From the NCBI GenBank assembly GCA_943787785.1, contig CALSNT010000020.1, positions 7,501-71,500 on the forward strand: 64,000 nt of DNA, in the 5' to 3' direction. A model generated the notes under the pieces. That model searched no databases. It was not told the origin of the DNA and was given only the letters and a program-made list of their open reading frames with translations. The stretch is from an uncultured Paracoccaceae bacterium. GTDB lineage: Bacteria; Pseudomonadota; Alphaproteobacteria; Rhodobacterales; Rhodobacteraceae. Every line of letters begins with the position of its first letter. Within the stretch, counting starts at the first letter, position 1. Both the position numbers and the translations under genes were made by a program. Positions 1 through 8,675 of the stretch are shown piece after piece.

Positions 1-350
1 TCCAGACCATCCGTCAGATCGGCCACCGAGTAATTCCCCGGATTGTCGACCATTCCACCGACCTGAATGACCCAGGGGTCGGTCACCAAATCACCGGCAT
101 TTTCCTTCGGATCCCCCTTGCCGGTGCCGAATTCATAATAGTTGTTGTAGCTGGTGATGTCGTCCAACGAGTTCGCCTCACGCTCAATCGGAACACCGAA
201 AGCCTGGGCCTGCGTGGCACCCGGTATGCCGCCGATCATTGTACCAGCGGCCATCGCAGCAGCCCCGGTCATGATCTGGCGGCGATTGAAGAACGCCTCT
301 TTCGGCGTGGCATCTGACCACTTCAGGTCGGTCCGGAAACGATAACTCAT
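1..350 (-). CDS. msrP: Protein-methionine-sulfoxide reductase catalytic subunit MsrP (YedY), 5' part
   Basis: The gene runs off the left edge; only about 116 N-terminal codons are present. The start ATG at 350 follows an AGGAG eight bases upstream. The product opens with a twin-arginine motif (NRRQIMTG) and a hydrophobic Ala/Gly-rich stretch ending near AQA, a Tat signal for a molybdenum-cofactor protein exported folded. The mature start contains YYEFGTGKGDP and TDPWVIQVGG, which match the YedY/MsrP oxidoreductase fold. The family repairs oxidised methionines on periplasmic proteins together with the membrane haem subunit MsrQ. The cofactor-binding cysteine and any msrQ lie outside the window. 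Confidence 0.88.
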   Translation of the reverse strand, partial: MSYRFRTDLKWSDATPKEAFFNRRQIMTGAAAMAAGTMIGGIPGATQAQAFGVPIEREANSLDDITSYNNYYEFGTGKGDPKENAGDLVTDPWVIQVGGMVDNPGNYSVADLTDGL

Positions 351-573
351 GGCAAGGGCACTCCTGCAAACATCCGTATTGCGAAAAACTTAGGCCCTTA
401 ATGGCGCGTTGCAAAAGCAAGTCCACTCAATTCACCGTAGGGTTTTCGTAACATTTCCCAGGGTGGGGACTGACCTTGGTCGGGCGAAAACCTGCGGATC
501 ACGGCTGAGCAGCGGTGGACTCTGCCGCTTGGGCTTCGCTAGACTTGCAGGCAAGCGCCGGGGGACAGGGCAC

Positions 574-1176
574 ATGGACAGAAGACAGTTGATCGCGGGA
601 CTGGCAAGCGCAAGCACGCTTGGGCTTGCCGCATGCGCCAAAACACCACCGGTCGAAGTGCCACTAGACGGACCGCCGACCTCGGCCAATGACATTGTTC
701 AGATCGCCACAAGCATCGAGCAGTTCTCGACCTTCATGATTCTTGTCGAAGCAGCCGAGCTTGAAAGCGCGATGAAAGCCGAAGGGCCATTCACGGTCTT
801 CATGCCGTCCGAGGCCGCGTTTGCGAAGATCGAGCCTACGGTCCTGACGGAACTGCTGCTTCCGCAGAACAAGGCCAAGCTGGTGGCGTTGGTGAGCTAC
901 CACATCTTGCCTCGGCGAATTTCCGGCGCGGAGCTACGCAGCCGTGCGGGTGGTCTGACCACGGTGCAGGGAACCACGGTTCGGGTCGACGGCATCGTCG
1001 ATCCAATGACGGTTAACGGTGCCGCCATCACCCAACTCGACATAAACGCCCGCAATGGCGTGATCCACCGGATCGACACGCTTCTGGTGCCGCGAAAGGA
1101 TCCGCTGCCTGCCGGCCTTGTTCCCAATGCCTCCAGCGGGAAGCCACCGGTCAGTTCAGAAAACATCGGCGCTTGA
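574..1176 (+). CDS. Fasciclin (FAS1) domain lipoprotein
   Basis: This is a 200-residue product. The start at 574 is chosen because it opens directly into a signal peptide (DRRQLIAGL, then a hydrophobic core) with a lipobox-like LAAC; an upstream in-frame ATG at 409 would add an implausible Arg-rich extension. The mature part has one FAS1 domain: a first conserved segment around SIEQFSTFMILVEAA, the FTVFMPSEAAFAKI motif, a YHILPRRISGAEL segment and the closing NGVIHRIDTLLVP block. FAS1 domains mediate adhesion at the cell surface. A Tat route is possible from the RR pair. It converges on clpB, with two hairpins in the gap. Confidence 0.85.
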   Translation: MDRRQLIAGLASASTLGLAACAKTPPVEVPLDGPPTSANDIVQIATSIEQFSTFMILVEAAELESAMKAEGPFTVFMPSEAAFAKIEPTVLTELLLPQNKAKLVALVSYHILPRRISGAELRSRAGGLTTVQGTTVRVDGIVDPMTVNGAAITQLDINARNGVIHRIDTLLVPRKDPLPAGLVPNASSGKPPVSSENIGA

Positions 1177-1244
1177 TCAAGAGCCTGCTGCGCTGATTGA
1201 CCCAAGCCCAAAACGACTTTTCGCCAAGAATATCCCGGAGAAGT

Positions 1245-1310
1245 CTGAAGGGGCTGGCCCCTTCAGCTACCGCTTGCGGCCTCAGACCGCGCGATTTCAA
1301 ATCGCGCGGT
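1245..1310. terminator. Two hairpins between converging genes
   Basis: A perfect inverted repeat at 1245-1266 (CTGAAGGGGC/GCCCCTTCAG) is followed by a second at 1286-1310 with 10-bp arms ACCGCGCGAT/ATCGCGCGGT and loop TTCAA. They lie between the stop of the fasciclin gene and the stop of clpB, so they probably end transcription in both directions. Neither is followed by a clear T run, so the assignment rests on structure and position. Confidence 0.5.
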
Positions 1311-1320
1311 CCCGTTTGAT

Positions 1321-3936
1321 TCAGTGCAAAACGGTGTCTTCCGGCGGGCGCCGGTTTGACGATGACACCCTGTCACCGACGATCAAACCATCCGCCCCAG
1401 CCCCGACCTGCACGCTATCACCATCACCGATATCACCGGCCAGCAGCATTTCAGCCAGCTGATCCTGCAACGCCCGCTGGATGACCCGCTTCAACGGGCG
1501 CGCGCCGAACACCGGATCATAACCTTCGTCCGCCAGCCACTTATGTGCAGCGTCCGACAGCTCGATCCCAATATTCCGCCCGGCCAGCCGCTTTTTCAGC
1601 AGACCCAGCTGGATATCGACAATCCCGGCCATATCCTCACGCGCCAGACGGTCAAAGATGATCGTCTCGTCCAGACGGTTCAGGAATTCGGGGCGGAAGT
1701 GCGCCCGCACCGCGTCCATCACGTCGCGCTTGGCATCGCTGGCATCGGCCCCATCCGGCAACTGGCTCAGCGCCTGCGCGCCAAGGTTGGACGTCAGGAT
1801 GATCAGCGTCTGTTTGAAGTCCACAGTGCGGCCCTGCCCATCGGTCAGCACGCCGTCGTCCAGAACCTGCAACAGCACGTTGAACACGTCCGGATGCGCC
1901 TTTTCGACTTCGTCAAACAGCACCACCTGATAGGGTCTGCGCCGCACTGCTTCGGTCAGCACCCCGCCTTCGTCGTACCCGACATAGCCCGGAGGCGCCC
2001 CGATCAGCCGTGCAACCGCGTGCTTTTCCATGAACTCGGACATATCGATCCGAACCATCGCGCTGTCGTCGTCGAACAGGAATTCGGCCACTGCCTTGGT
2101 TAGCTCGGTCTTGCCGACGCCCGTTGGCCCAAGGAACAAGAACGAGCCCAACGGCCGATTTTCATCGTTCAGACCCGCCCGCGCCCGGCGCACCGCATTA
2201 GCGACGGATTTCACGGCGGAACGCTGCCCGATCACCCGCTTGCCGATCTGCTCTTCCATCCTGAGCAGCTTCTCACGCTCACCTTCCAGCATCTTGCTGG
2301 TCGGAATCCCGGTCCAGCGCTCGACAACCTGAGCGATCTGCTCTGGGCGCACCGCTTCCTCGACCATCAGGTCGCTTTCGGCGCCTTCAGCTTCGGCCAG
2401 TTCCTTTTCCAATTCAGGGATCACACCATAGGACAGCTCCCCAGCCTTGCCGAGGTCGCCCTCACGTTTGGCGTGTTCTAGTTCGGCCCGCGCCTTGTCG
2501 AGGCGTTCCTTGAGGGTACGCGCACCTTCCAGCTTGTCGCGTTCCGACTGCCATTGCGCCGTCAACTCGCTGGATTTCTCCTGCAAGTCGCCCAACTCCT
2601 TTTCCAGCTTGGCGAGGCGATCTTTCGAGGCCTTGTCGTCCTCTTTCTTCAGCGCTTCCGCCTCGATCTGCTTTTGCAGGATGTCGCGGTCCAAGGCGTC
2701 AAGCGCTTCGGGCTTGGAATCCACTTCCATCCGCAAACGCGAGGCCGCCTCATCCATCAGGTCAATCGCCTTATCGGGCAAGAATCGGTCGGTGATATAG
2801 CGATGGCTCAACGTCGCCGCCGACACCAGAGCCGAGTCCGAAATCCGCACCCCGTGGTGCAGCTCGTACTTCTCTTTAATGCCGCGCAGGATGCTGATCG
2901 TATCCGTTACCGACGGCTCCAATACCATCACGGGTTGGAATCGCCGCGCCAGAGCTGCGTCCTTTTCGACGTGCTTCCTGTACTCATCCAGAGTCGTCGC
3001 ACCCACACAGTGCAATTCACCCCGCGCCAGCGCCGGTTTGATCATGTTAGACGCATCCATCGCGCCTTCAGATTTTCCGGCACCCACCAGAGTGTGCATT
3101 TCGTCGATAAACAGGATGATCTCACCCGCCGCATCGGTGACCTCGTTCAGAACCGCCTTCAGGCGTTCCTCGAACTCACCACGATACTTCGCGCCTGCAA
3201 TCAGCGCGCCCATATCCAGCGCCATCAGCTTTTTGTTTTTCAGCGATTCCGGAACGTCACCGTCGATAATCCGCATCGCCAGACCTTCGGCAATCGCAGT
3301 CTTACCCACGCCGGGTTCGCCGATCAGCACTGGGTTGTTCTTGGTCCGACGGCTTAGCACCTGCATTGAGCGGCGGATTTCCTCATCCCGACCAATGATC
3401 GGGTCAATCTTGCCGTCCCGTGCCGCTTCGGTCAGATCGCGGGCGTACTTCTTCAGTGCGTCATAGCTGTCCTCGGCGCTCGCCGAATCCGCCGTGCGGC
3501 CTTTGCGGACATCGTTTATCGCCGAATTCAGTGCCTGCGCGTTCACGCCACCCGCTTCAAGTGCTTCACGCGCTTTCGACTTCACCATGGCCAGCGCGGT
3601 CAAGACCCGCTCGACCGGCACAAAACTATCGCCCGCTTTCTTGGCCAGCGTTTCGGCCTGATCCAGCACTTTGCCGGTCTGGCCGTCCAGATAAACCTGC
3701 CCGGCATCACCTGTAACCTGTGGGAGCTTTGCAAGGGCTGCGTCAGCGGCCTCCAGCACGCGGCCCGGATTCCCGCCGGCGGCGGAAATCAGGTTTGCTG
3801 CCAACCCCTGCTCGTCATCAAGAACCGCTTTCAGCAGGTGCTCCGGTGCCAATCTCTGGTGATTTTCGCGCATTGCGATGGTCTGAGCTGCCTGAACGAA
3901 GCCGCGCGACCGCTCGGTGAACTTATCCAAGTTCAT
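1321..3936 (-). CDS. clpB: ATP-dependent chaperone ClpB
   Basis: This 871-residue product is of normal ClpB length. ClpB is a cytosolic Hsp100 disaggregase that threads aggregated proteins through a hexameric ring in cooperation with DnaK. Visible domains in order are: an N-terminal Clp repeat domain ([14 protein letters not shown] onwards), AAA1 with Walker A GEPGVGKT near residue 205 and Walker [11 protein letters not shown], a long Glu/Lys-rich coiled-coil M domain from roughly 400 to 525, and AAA2 with Walker A GPTGVGKT near 605 and the [14 protein letters not shown] block. The C-terminal domain ends in [12 protein letters not shown] and a short extra tail. The start has GGAG in good position. 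Heat-shock control is expected for the family, but I could not identify an RpoH promoter with confidence. Confidence 0.98.
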   Translation of the reverse strand: MNLDKFTERSRGFVQAAQTIAMRENHQRLAPEHLLKAVLDDEQGLAANLISAAGGNPGRVLEAADAALAKLPQVTGDAGQVYLDGQTGKVLDQAETLAKKAGDSFVPVERVLTALAMVKSKAREALEAGGVNAQALNSAINDVRKGRTADSASAEDSYDALKKYARDLTEAARDGKIDPIIGRDEEIRRSMQVLSRRTKNNPVLIGEPGVGKTAIAEGLAMRIIDGDVPESLKNKKLMALDMGALIAGAKYRGEFEERLKAVLNEVTDAAGEIILFIDEMHTLVGAGKSEGAMDASNMIKPALARGELHCVGATTLDEYRKHVEKDAALARRFQPVMVLEPSVTDTISILRGIKEKYELHHGVRISDSALVSAATLSHRYITDRFLPDKAIDLMDEAASRLRMEVDSKPEALDALDRDILQKQIEAEALKKEDDKASKDRLAKLEKELGDLQEKSSELTAQWQSERDKLEGARTLKERLDKARAELEHAKREGDLGKAGELSYGVIPELEKELAEAEGAESDLMVEEAVRPEQIAQVVERWTGIPTSKMLEGEREKLLRMEEQIGKRVIGQRSAVKSVANAVRRARAGLNDENRPLGSFLFLGPTGVGKTELTKAVAEFLFDDDSAMVRIDMSEFMEKHAVARLIGAPPGYVGYDEGGVLTEAVRRRPYQVVLFDEVEKAHPDVFNVLLQVLDDGVLTDGQGRTVDFKQTLIILTSNLGAQALSQLPDGADASDAKRDVMDAVRAHFRPEFLNRLDETIIFDRLAREDMAGIVDIQLGLLKKRLAGRNIGIELSDAAHKWLADEGYDPVFGARPLKRVIQRALQDQLAEMLLAGDIGDGDSVQVGAGADGLIVGDRVSSSNRRPPEDTVLH

Positions 3937-3969
3937 GTCATATCTCCTTCACTAAGCGCCCTCGTTTTC

Positions 3970-4001
3970 CCGGATCCGACAATGCGGCATCCGGTTTTTT
4001 T
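3970..4001 (+). terminator. Intrinsic terminator pointing rightward, upstream of clpB
   Basis: The hairpin CCGGAT-CCG, loop, CGG-C-ATCCGG is followed by seven T residues, the standard form of a Rho-independent terminator on the forward strand. No forward-strand gene ends here: the sequence to its left is the start of clpB, on the reverse strand. In the clpB message the same bases would form a hairpin in the 5' leader. It may end an antisense transcript or be a leader structure. Confidence 0.6.
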
Positions 4002-4053
4002 GGGCCTTCTCAGCTTATTTGGTAAGCGCTGAAGTGTTGCGCAAGGGCCACAG

Positions 4054-4084
4054 AAAAAAACCGCGTCCGATTTTCCGGACGCGG
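4054..4084 (-). terminator. Rho-independent terminator
   Basis: Read on the reverse strand, a 9-bp stem CCGCGTCCG/CGGACGCGG is followed by seven T residues. It lies 30 bases beyond the stop codon of the small membrane protein gene at 4114-4392 and separates that gene from clpB. Confidence 0.88.
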
Positions 4085-4113
4085 CGAAGTTCCTTCCGTT
4101 GGACAACGTCTAA

Positions 4114-4392
4114 TTAGTTGCTGTCAGTGGTGATTTCAGCACCACCTTCTGCGGACCCTTCGGCCGCACTGTCGGCGGGGGCTGCGTTGTTGTCGCCTTC
4201 AACGGTGACACTCACGTCGCCGCCACCATCGGTCGTTGGCACGTCACCGCCATTCATGAAATAGAAAATCACCGCCACGGCGACGACCAGCCCACCGACG
4301 ATGAACCAGATCATTCCACCATTGCCGGGCTTTTCAACAACCGTTTCGCTCGTAATGTTCATGTCGGTCGGTCTGTTAGGGTCATGAGACAT
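4114..4392 (-). CDS. Small single-pass membrane protein, paralogue of the next gene
   Basis: The product has 92 residues and no function that I recognise. It has a polar N-terminus, one membrane segment (MIWFIVGGLVVAVAVIFYFM, about residues 27-46), and an acidic, Gly/Ala/Glu-rich tail that looks unstructured. The membrane segment closely resembles that of the gene at 4521-4757 (both contain WFIVGGLV), and both are followed by their own hairpin terminators, so the two are probably a tandem duplication. Topology, with a long low-complexity acidic tail, would suit an envelope-facing role, but this is inference. Confidence 0.75.
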   Translation of the reverse strand: MSHDPNRPTDMNITSETVVEKPGNGGMIWFIVGGLVVAVAVIFYFMNGGDVPTTDGGGDVSVTVEGDNNAAPADSAAEGSAEGGAEITTDSN

Positions 4393-4479
4393 GTCTTATC
4401 CCTCCTTGGGCACTTGCCAAACAAACGCCGACTCGGCGGCACTAGTTCCATCGCAAACTAGAGAAAACCGACAAATCTC

Positions 4480-4512
4480 AAACGACGGCCCGATCAGTTT
4501 GGGCCGCCGTTT
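4480..4512 (-). terminator. Hairpin terminator
   Basis: An inverted repeat AAACGACGGCCC/GGGCCGCCGTTT with one internal mismatch and a 9-base loop lies just downstream of the stop of the 4521-4757 gene. The arm ends supply a short T run on either strand. Confidence 0.65.
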
Positions 4513-4520
4513 CTATTTGA

Positions 4521-4757
4521 TTACCCCTCGGCAGGGGCGACAGGTGCAGCTGGTGCTGTCGACTCCGGTTCAGGCGCGACCAGTCCATCTGGGCTGGCAG
4601 GCGTTGTCTGGCCACCGGCATAGACGAAATACATCAGCAACGCCGCCAGGACGAGGCCGCCGACGATGAACCAGGTTGCCCCGAATCCGCCGCTTCCGTC
4701 ATCGTAGCTGCGCCCCTGATGGGCGCTGAAATCGGGTCTGTAGTTCTGTTGGGCCAT
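4521..4757 (-). CDS. Small single-pass membrane protein, paralogue of its neighbour
   Basis: The product has 78 residues from the ATG at 4757, chosen because AGGAGA lies upstream; a longer frame from 4829 has no ribosome site. The N-terminus is polar (AQQNYRPDFSAHQGRSYDD), then Gly-rich, then one membrane helix (WFIVGGLVLAALLMYFVY), and a Pro/Ala/Glu tail. It shares its helix and overall plan with the product of 4114-4392. Function is unknown. The Pro-rich tail could extend into the periplasm. Confidence 0.72.
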   Translation of the reverse strand: MAQQNYRPDFSAHQGRSYDDGSGGFGATWFIVGGLVLAALLMYFVYAGGQTTPASPDGLVAPEPESTAPAAPVAPAEG

Positions 4758-4887
4758 TGGAATATCTCCTGTCTGGCTGCATTTCCGCATTGAATGTTGC
4801 CAAGTCGTTACGTCCCCGGAGGCCTTCATACGCTCGCCCTGTCGCTCCCCCTAGAGGTGCGCGAAATGTTCGCAAAACCCGGCCATT

Positions 4888-5712
4888 TCATGCGTATTTT
4901 ACCAATGCGAACGCGCGCCCATCCGCCGCCCAGCACGGCACGTTGATGGTTCCCTGCCCGCCTTTGAAGGCCGCCAACGTGCGAGAATCCTGCCCCTTCG
5001 GGTCCATCAGGCGCAGTTCGACGGGCTTGTCAGCCGGATGCCCCTCGGTTCCAGGTGGATAGGACAAATACAGCACATGCGCCCCATCGGGTGATGGATG
5101 CGGGAACCAGTTGACGCGGCCGTCATGCGTGATTTGAACCGGATCGTTGCCATCCACCGTCATGCGCCAGATTTGTGCATGACCGGTCCGATCCGAATTG
5201 AACCAGATATGCTGTCCGTCCGGGGAGTAGTCCGGGCCGTCGTTATGGCCTTCGAACCCTGCGCGGCCGGTCAGTTGCAGTTCGTCACCCCCGGAAACTC
5301 CGATCGAATAGATGTCGAACTGACCATGCCGCTTGGCGCAATACGCCATTCGCGCTCCGTTAGGCGACCAGCCATGCCAATAGCTCGGCACTGCATCTGT
5401 CACACGTCTCGGCGCGCCACCAGCCGCCGGGAGGGTGTAGATGCACGATCCCTCATCAAGGTGATGCGAAATTGCGATCAGTGATCCGTCGGGCGAAATT
5501 CCGTGATCGTTGTTGCAGGCATCGGCAAAGCCGGTGTCGACCTGCACCGGCTCGCCGCCAGCCACCGGAATGCGAAACAACCGCCCGGCGCCATTGAACA
5601 GCAATGAATTCCCTTCCAGGTCCCAATTCGGTGCCTCAATCAATGCGTCGGTTTGCCAGACGACGCGCGAAATACCGGATTCCAACTCAAATATCTCCAG
5701 CGAACTGCGCAT
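4888..5712 (-). CDS. TolB-like beta-propeller protein
   Basis: The 274-residue product starts at the ATG at 5712, where GGGGGAAG precedes it; a longer frame from 5763 exists but is less likely. It is built of repeated PD40/WD40-like units, each with a Ser-Pro-Asp-Gly type turn (ISPDGSLIAI, WSPNGARMAY, YSPDGQHIWF, PSPDGAHVLY). It has no signal peptide, so unlike true periplasmic TolB it should be cytosolic. Such propellers bind ligands or proteins; no specific substrate can be read. It diverges from pyrF with 69 bases between the starts, so the two promoters must overlap or abut. Confidence 0.8.
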   Translation of the reverse strand: MRSSLEIFELESGISRVVWQTDALIEAPNWDLEGNSLLFNGAGRLFRIPVAGGEPVQVDTGFADACNNDHGISPDGSLIAISHHLDEGSCIYTLPAAGGAPRRVTDAVPSYWHGWSPNGARMAYCAKRHGQFDIYSIGVSGGDELQLTGRAGFEGHNDGPDYSPDGQHIWFNSDRTGHAQIWRMTVDGNDPVQITHDGRVNWFPHPSPDGAHVLYLSYPPGTEGHPADKPVELRLMDPKGQDSRTLAAFKGGQGTINVPCWAADGRAFALVKYA

Positions 5713-5781
5713 GCCACTTCCCCCGTTGCTGCATCCGCTGTACCCCGTCTCCGACATCTTCAAAAGCCGGAGACCTGCGCC

Positions 5782-6498
5782 ATGTCCGACGATCGCCTGA
5801 TCCTTGCCCTAGACCTGCCGGACGCGTTGGCGGGGCTGGAAATGGCAAACCGCTTGGGGGACACGGTTAACTTCTATAAAATCGGGCTCGGAATGCTGAC
5901 CGGAGGTGGGCTGGCGCTGGCCAACGAGTTGAAGGACGAGCACGGCAAACGTATTTTCCTCGATATGAAGCTGTTCGACATCGGCGCAACAATCGAGGCG
6001 GCGGTGCGCGGCATCGCTCGGTTCAACCACGACTTCCTGACTGTCCACGGCGATCCTTATGTGGTGCGCGCGGCCGCTGAAGGTCGCGGTGGCGCGGATA
6101 CGAAAATCCTCGCGGTGACGATCCTGACCTCGTTGGATCGCGCCGACATGGACGACGCCTGTATCAAAGATGGCAGCCCCGCCGATCTGGTGGTCGAACG
6201 TGCCACTCGCGCTTTGGAGGCCGGGGCCGACGGTGTGATATGTTCACCGCATGAGGCGGCCCTTGTTCGCGCCCTCCCCGAGGCCGAGGGTCGTCTGATT
6301 GTCACTCCGGGCGTGCGCCCCGCAGGCGGCGACGCAGGCGACCAGAAGCGCGTTATGACACCGGCAGAAGCCGTGGCTGATGGTGCAGATCATATCGTCG
6401 TTGGTCGCCCGATCTGGCGCGCGGACGACCCGGTCGCAGCGGCCAAGGCCATCATCACCGAACTCAATAGCCCGCAGGCACACACCCCGAACCGCTGA
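5782..6498 (+). CDS. pyrF: Orotidine-5'-phosphate decarboxylase
   Basis: The 238-residue product has the usual length for the family when started at 5782 (MSDDRLIL); the upstream in-frame extension is out of character. It decarboxylates OMP to UMP, the last step of de novo pyrimidine synthesis, in the cytosol. Visible features are the first strand LILALDLPD, the catalytic Asp-x-Lys-x2-Asp block in FLDMKLFDIGATIEAAV, the phosphate-gripping VTPGVRPAGGD loop and the closing HIVVGRPIWRADDP. Its neighbours are unrelated in function. Confidence 0.97.
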   Translation: MSDDRLILALDLPDALAGLEMANRLGDTVNFYKIGLGMLTGGGLALANELKDEHGKRIFLDMKLFDIGATIEAAVRGIARFNHDFLTVHGDPYVVRAAAEGRGGADTKILAVTILTSLDRADMDDACIKDGSPADLVVERATRALEAGADGVICSPHEAALVRALPEAEGRLIVTPGVRPAGGDAGDQKRVMTPAEAVADGADHIVVGRPIWRADDPVAAAKAIITELNSPQAHTPNR

Positions 6499-6512
6499 AA
6501 TGAAGTTGTCCG

Positions 6513-6704
6513 CTAATCCTCGATCTCACGCGCCTCATCCACCAGCATGATCGGAATACCGGCCCGCACTGGATAGGCCAGATGTGCTGCGCGAGAGATC
6601 AACTCGCCTGCCTCCGCATCCCAGACCAGCGGCCCGTGGGTCTGTGGGCAAATCAGCGCCTCAAGCATGGCGCGGTCATATGCGGTATCGGGTTTTTCGG
6701 TCAT
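6513..6704 (-). CDS. Trm112-like (UPF0434) small protein
   Basis: A 63-residue protein of the Trm112/YcaR family. It has a CPQTHGPL block in place of the usual CPxCxGPL zinc knuckle and the family signature of a [17 protein letters not shown] ending, so one pair of metal ligands seems lost. Eukaryotic and archaeal relatives are activating partners of methyltransferases; the bacterial role is poorly defined. The start overlaps the stop of the LON-domain gene by four bases (ATGA), so the two are translationally coupled. Confidence 0.9.
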   Translation of the reverse strand: MTEKPDTAYDRAMLEALICPQTHGPLVWDAEAGELISRAAHLAYPVRAGIPIMLVDEAREIED

Positions 6705-7342
6705 TGCAACTTCTCCACTCCGATGTCGCGCAGTGCAAACTCCACCAGCGTCACAAACGTCTCGCGTCGCGTTGTCAGCGAGGGCGCTTCCAGCAGCGCC
6801 TGCTTATCCTCAGCATCGAACGGGCACAGCATCGACAGCGAATTGATCAGCATCTCGTCATCGGCCTCACGCAGATTCTCCCAGTCGGTCTTTAATTCCT
6901 GCGCTTCGAAATACCGCGACAGCATCCGGAAAAAATCGTCGCGGCCAAATGCCGGATCATCCTCAGACGCTCCAAGGTCGCGCCCGAACCCCGCCCAACT
7001 GACGGCGCAGCGTCGGTAGGGCGTGAACCCATCAACTTCGTCCTTGATCCGAAACCGGCTGATCCCGGTCAGCGTGATCATGTAACGCCCGTCCTCGGTT
7101 TCGGAAAATCCGGTCACGCGCCCGGCGCAGCCGATGGCGTGGAGTGCTGGGGGCTGCCCGTCGGGCATCTGACGCGGCTGGACCATTCCGATCAACCGTT
7201 CCGGTGTTTTCAACGCATCCTGCAGCATCGCCAGATAGCGCGGCTCGAACAAATGCAGCGGAAGACGCGCACGCGGCAACAGCAGCGCGCGAGGCAGCGG
7301 GAACACCGGTAAGATATCGGGAAGGTCAGCGGCTTTGATCAT
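6701..7342 (-). CDS. LON substrate-binding domain protein
   Basis: The 213-residue protein consists only of the N-terminal substrate-recognition domain of Lon protease. The hallmark [20 protein letters not shown] start and the [19 protein letters not shown] block are clear. There is no AAA or protease domain, which is normal for this stand-alone family. The role is uncertain, possibly substrate recognition or protein quality control. It sits between a thioredoxin-like co-chaperone gene (47 bases upstream) and the Trm112-like gene (4-base overlap), an order common in Rhodobacteraceae. Confidence 0.92.
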   Translation of the reverse strand: MIKAADLPDILPVFPLPRALLLPRARLPLHLFEPRYLAMLQDALKTPERLIGMVQPRQMPDGQPPALHAIGCAGRVTGFSETEDGRYMITLTGISRFRIKDEVDGFTPYRRCAVSWAGFGRDLGASEDDPAFGRDDFFRMLSRYFEAQELKTDWENLREADDEMLINSLSMLCPFDAEDKQALLEAPSLTTRRETFVTLVEFALRDIGVEKLQ

Positions 7343-7389
7343 TGACTGACACCTAGGCCGCTTAGCTCCTTGTGCAAGCGACCACGACG

Positions 7390-8307
7390 TCAGACAAAGA
7401 TCATCGAAGACAGCCGGCGACGTCCCGCCAACGCAATCGGATCCTGCGGCGAGAGCGACTCGAACACTGTGAACAGTTGCGTTTTCGCGGCTCCGGCGTT
7501 CCAGTCGCGATCACGTCGGAAAATTTCGAGCAACTCATCCACCGCCGCTTCGACGTCACCGGAACCGTGCATCGCCAGTGCCAGGTCGAACCGGGTCTGC
7601 AGATCGTCGGGGTTGCCTTCCAGGCGCGCGCGCAGCTCGTTCACCGGCCCGGTTTCCGCCGCCTGCTGGATCAGCGCGATCTGGGCGCGCACGCTTTCGA
7701 TCTCGGGGGCATCGGAAATCTCGGCAGGTGCTCCGTTCAGGATCGCCTCCGCCTGGTCCAGATCATCCATCGCAATATGGGCGCGCGCCAGACCGCCGAA
7801 GGCCGCCGCGTTGTTGCCGTCCTCGCCCAGAATGGCGGAAAACGTCTGGGCCGCATCCTCAGCCGCCCCGGCCTCCAGCATCTCCTCCGCCGCCGCCAGC
7901 GCGTCTGCCAGACCGCCGTCTTCATCGACGGCGAAGGCTGCGGCACGTTTGATGAACGCCTGCACTTCGGCAGGCGTAATCGCGCCCTGAAATCCGTCGA
8001 CAGGCTGACCTTGCCAGAACGCATAGACCGTCGGAATCGACTGGATGTTCAACTGCTGAGCAACCATCGGCGCATGGTCCACGTCCAGCTTGACCATCCG
8101 CACTTTGCCGCCAGCGGCATTTACCGCATCTTCCAGGAGCGGGCCCAACGCCTTACAGGGGCCGCACCAGGGGGCCCAGAAATCGACAATGATCGGCGTC
8201 AGTTTAGACGCCTCGATCACGTCGTCCATGAACTGCGCTTCAGTGGTATCGCTGATTAGATCCTCGCCAACAGGTGTCGCGCCGTCGGTCGCTCCAAGCT
8301 CCAGCAT
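7390..8307 (-). CDS. Thioredoxin-domain co-chaperone, YbbN/CnoX type
   Basis: The 305-residue protein has an N-terminal thioredoxin fold with an intact WCGPC motif (Cys48 and Cys51) and cis-Pro region SIPTVYAFWQGQPV, followed by a TPR-like helical C-terminal half of about 190 residues (AFGGLARAHIAMDDLDQAE and similar). This two-part plan matches E. coli YbbN/CnoX, a holdase that protects clients from oxidation and passes them to GroEL or DnaK. The intact CxxC suggests it may also be redox active. It is the first gene of the operon with the LON-domain and Trm112-like genes. Confidence 0.93.
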   Translation of the reverse strand: MLELGATDGATPVGEDLISDTTEAQFMDDVIEASKLTPIIVDFWAPWCGPCKALGPLLEDAVNAAGGKVRMVKLDVDHAPMVAQQLNIQSIPTVYAFWQGQPVDGFQGAITPAEVQAFIKRAAAFAVDEDGGLADALAAAEEMLEAGAAEDAAQTFSAILGEDGNNAAAFGGLARAHIAMDDLDQAEAILNGAPAEISDAPEIESVRAQIALIQQAAETGPVNELRARLEGNPDDLQTRFDLALAMHGSGDVEAAVDELLEIFRRDRDWNAGAAKTQLFTVFESLSPQDPIALAGRRRLSSMIFV

Positions 8308-8372
8308 GATGTCTCGCCCTCAGGTGGTTTGTTTTGCGCACTAGATGGGGCAAAGCGCGCGGTTACGCAAGA

Positions 8373-8675
8373 TCACGCCTGCGCTGCAGCTTTGGGAAGC
8401 GGCAGACAGCCGGTCAGACCGGCAGGCAAAACCAGCCAGGCCCCTGCGGAATAAAGCGCACGCCCGAACCCCGATGCGTCGCTGGCCAACGTCAGCGAGA
8501 TGGGTGAGCGCCCCAGAATCGCCGCACCATCCGGCAAATTGGCGATCAAAGTCTGCGAAGGCATGATGACGACTGCGCCGGGGGCAGCGTCGGTGGCGAC
8601 CATGACGATAGCCATCACACCGATCCACAATGCCAATACCAGCGGTAATGCCAACCCGATGCGCCTAATAGTCAT
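8373..8675 (-). CDS. Small membrane protein, last gene of the FAD-oxidase operon
   Basis: The 100-residue product starts at 8675, overlapping the end of the preceding gene by 11 bases; a longer frame to 8717 lies inside that gene and is not favoured. One membrane helix is visible near the N-terminus (IGLALPLVLALWIGVMAIVM), then a segment with SQTLIANLPDGAAILG and a second weakly hydrophobic stretch near the C-terminus (YSAGAWLVLPAGLTGCLPLP). I do not recognise a family. The position suggests it works with the upstream membrane proteins. Confidence 0.65.
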   Translation of the reverse strand: MTIRRIGLALPLVLALWIGVMAIVMVATDAAPGAVVIMPSQTLIANLPDGAAILGRSPISLTLASDASGFGRALYSAGAWLVLPAGLTGCLPLPKAAAQA

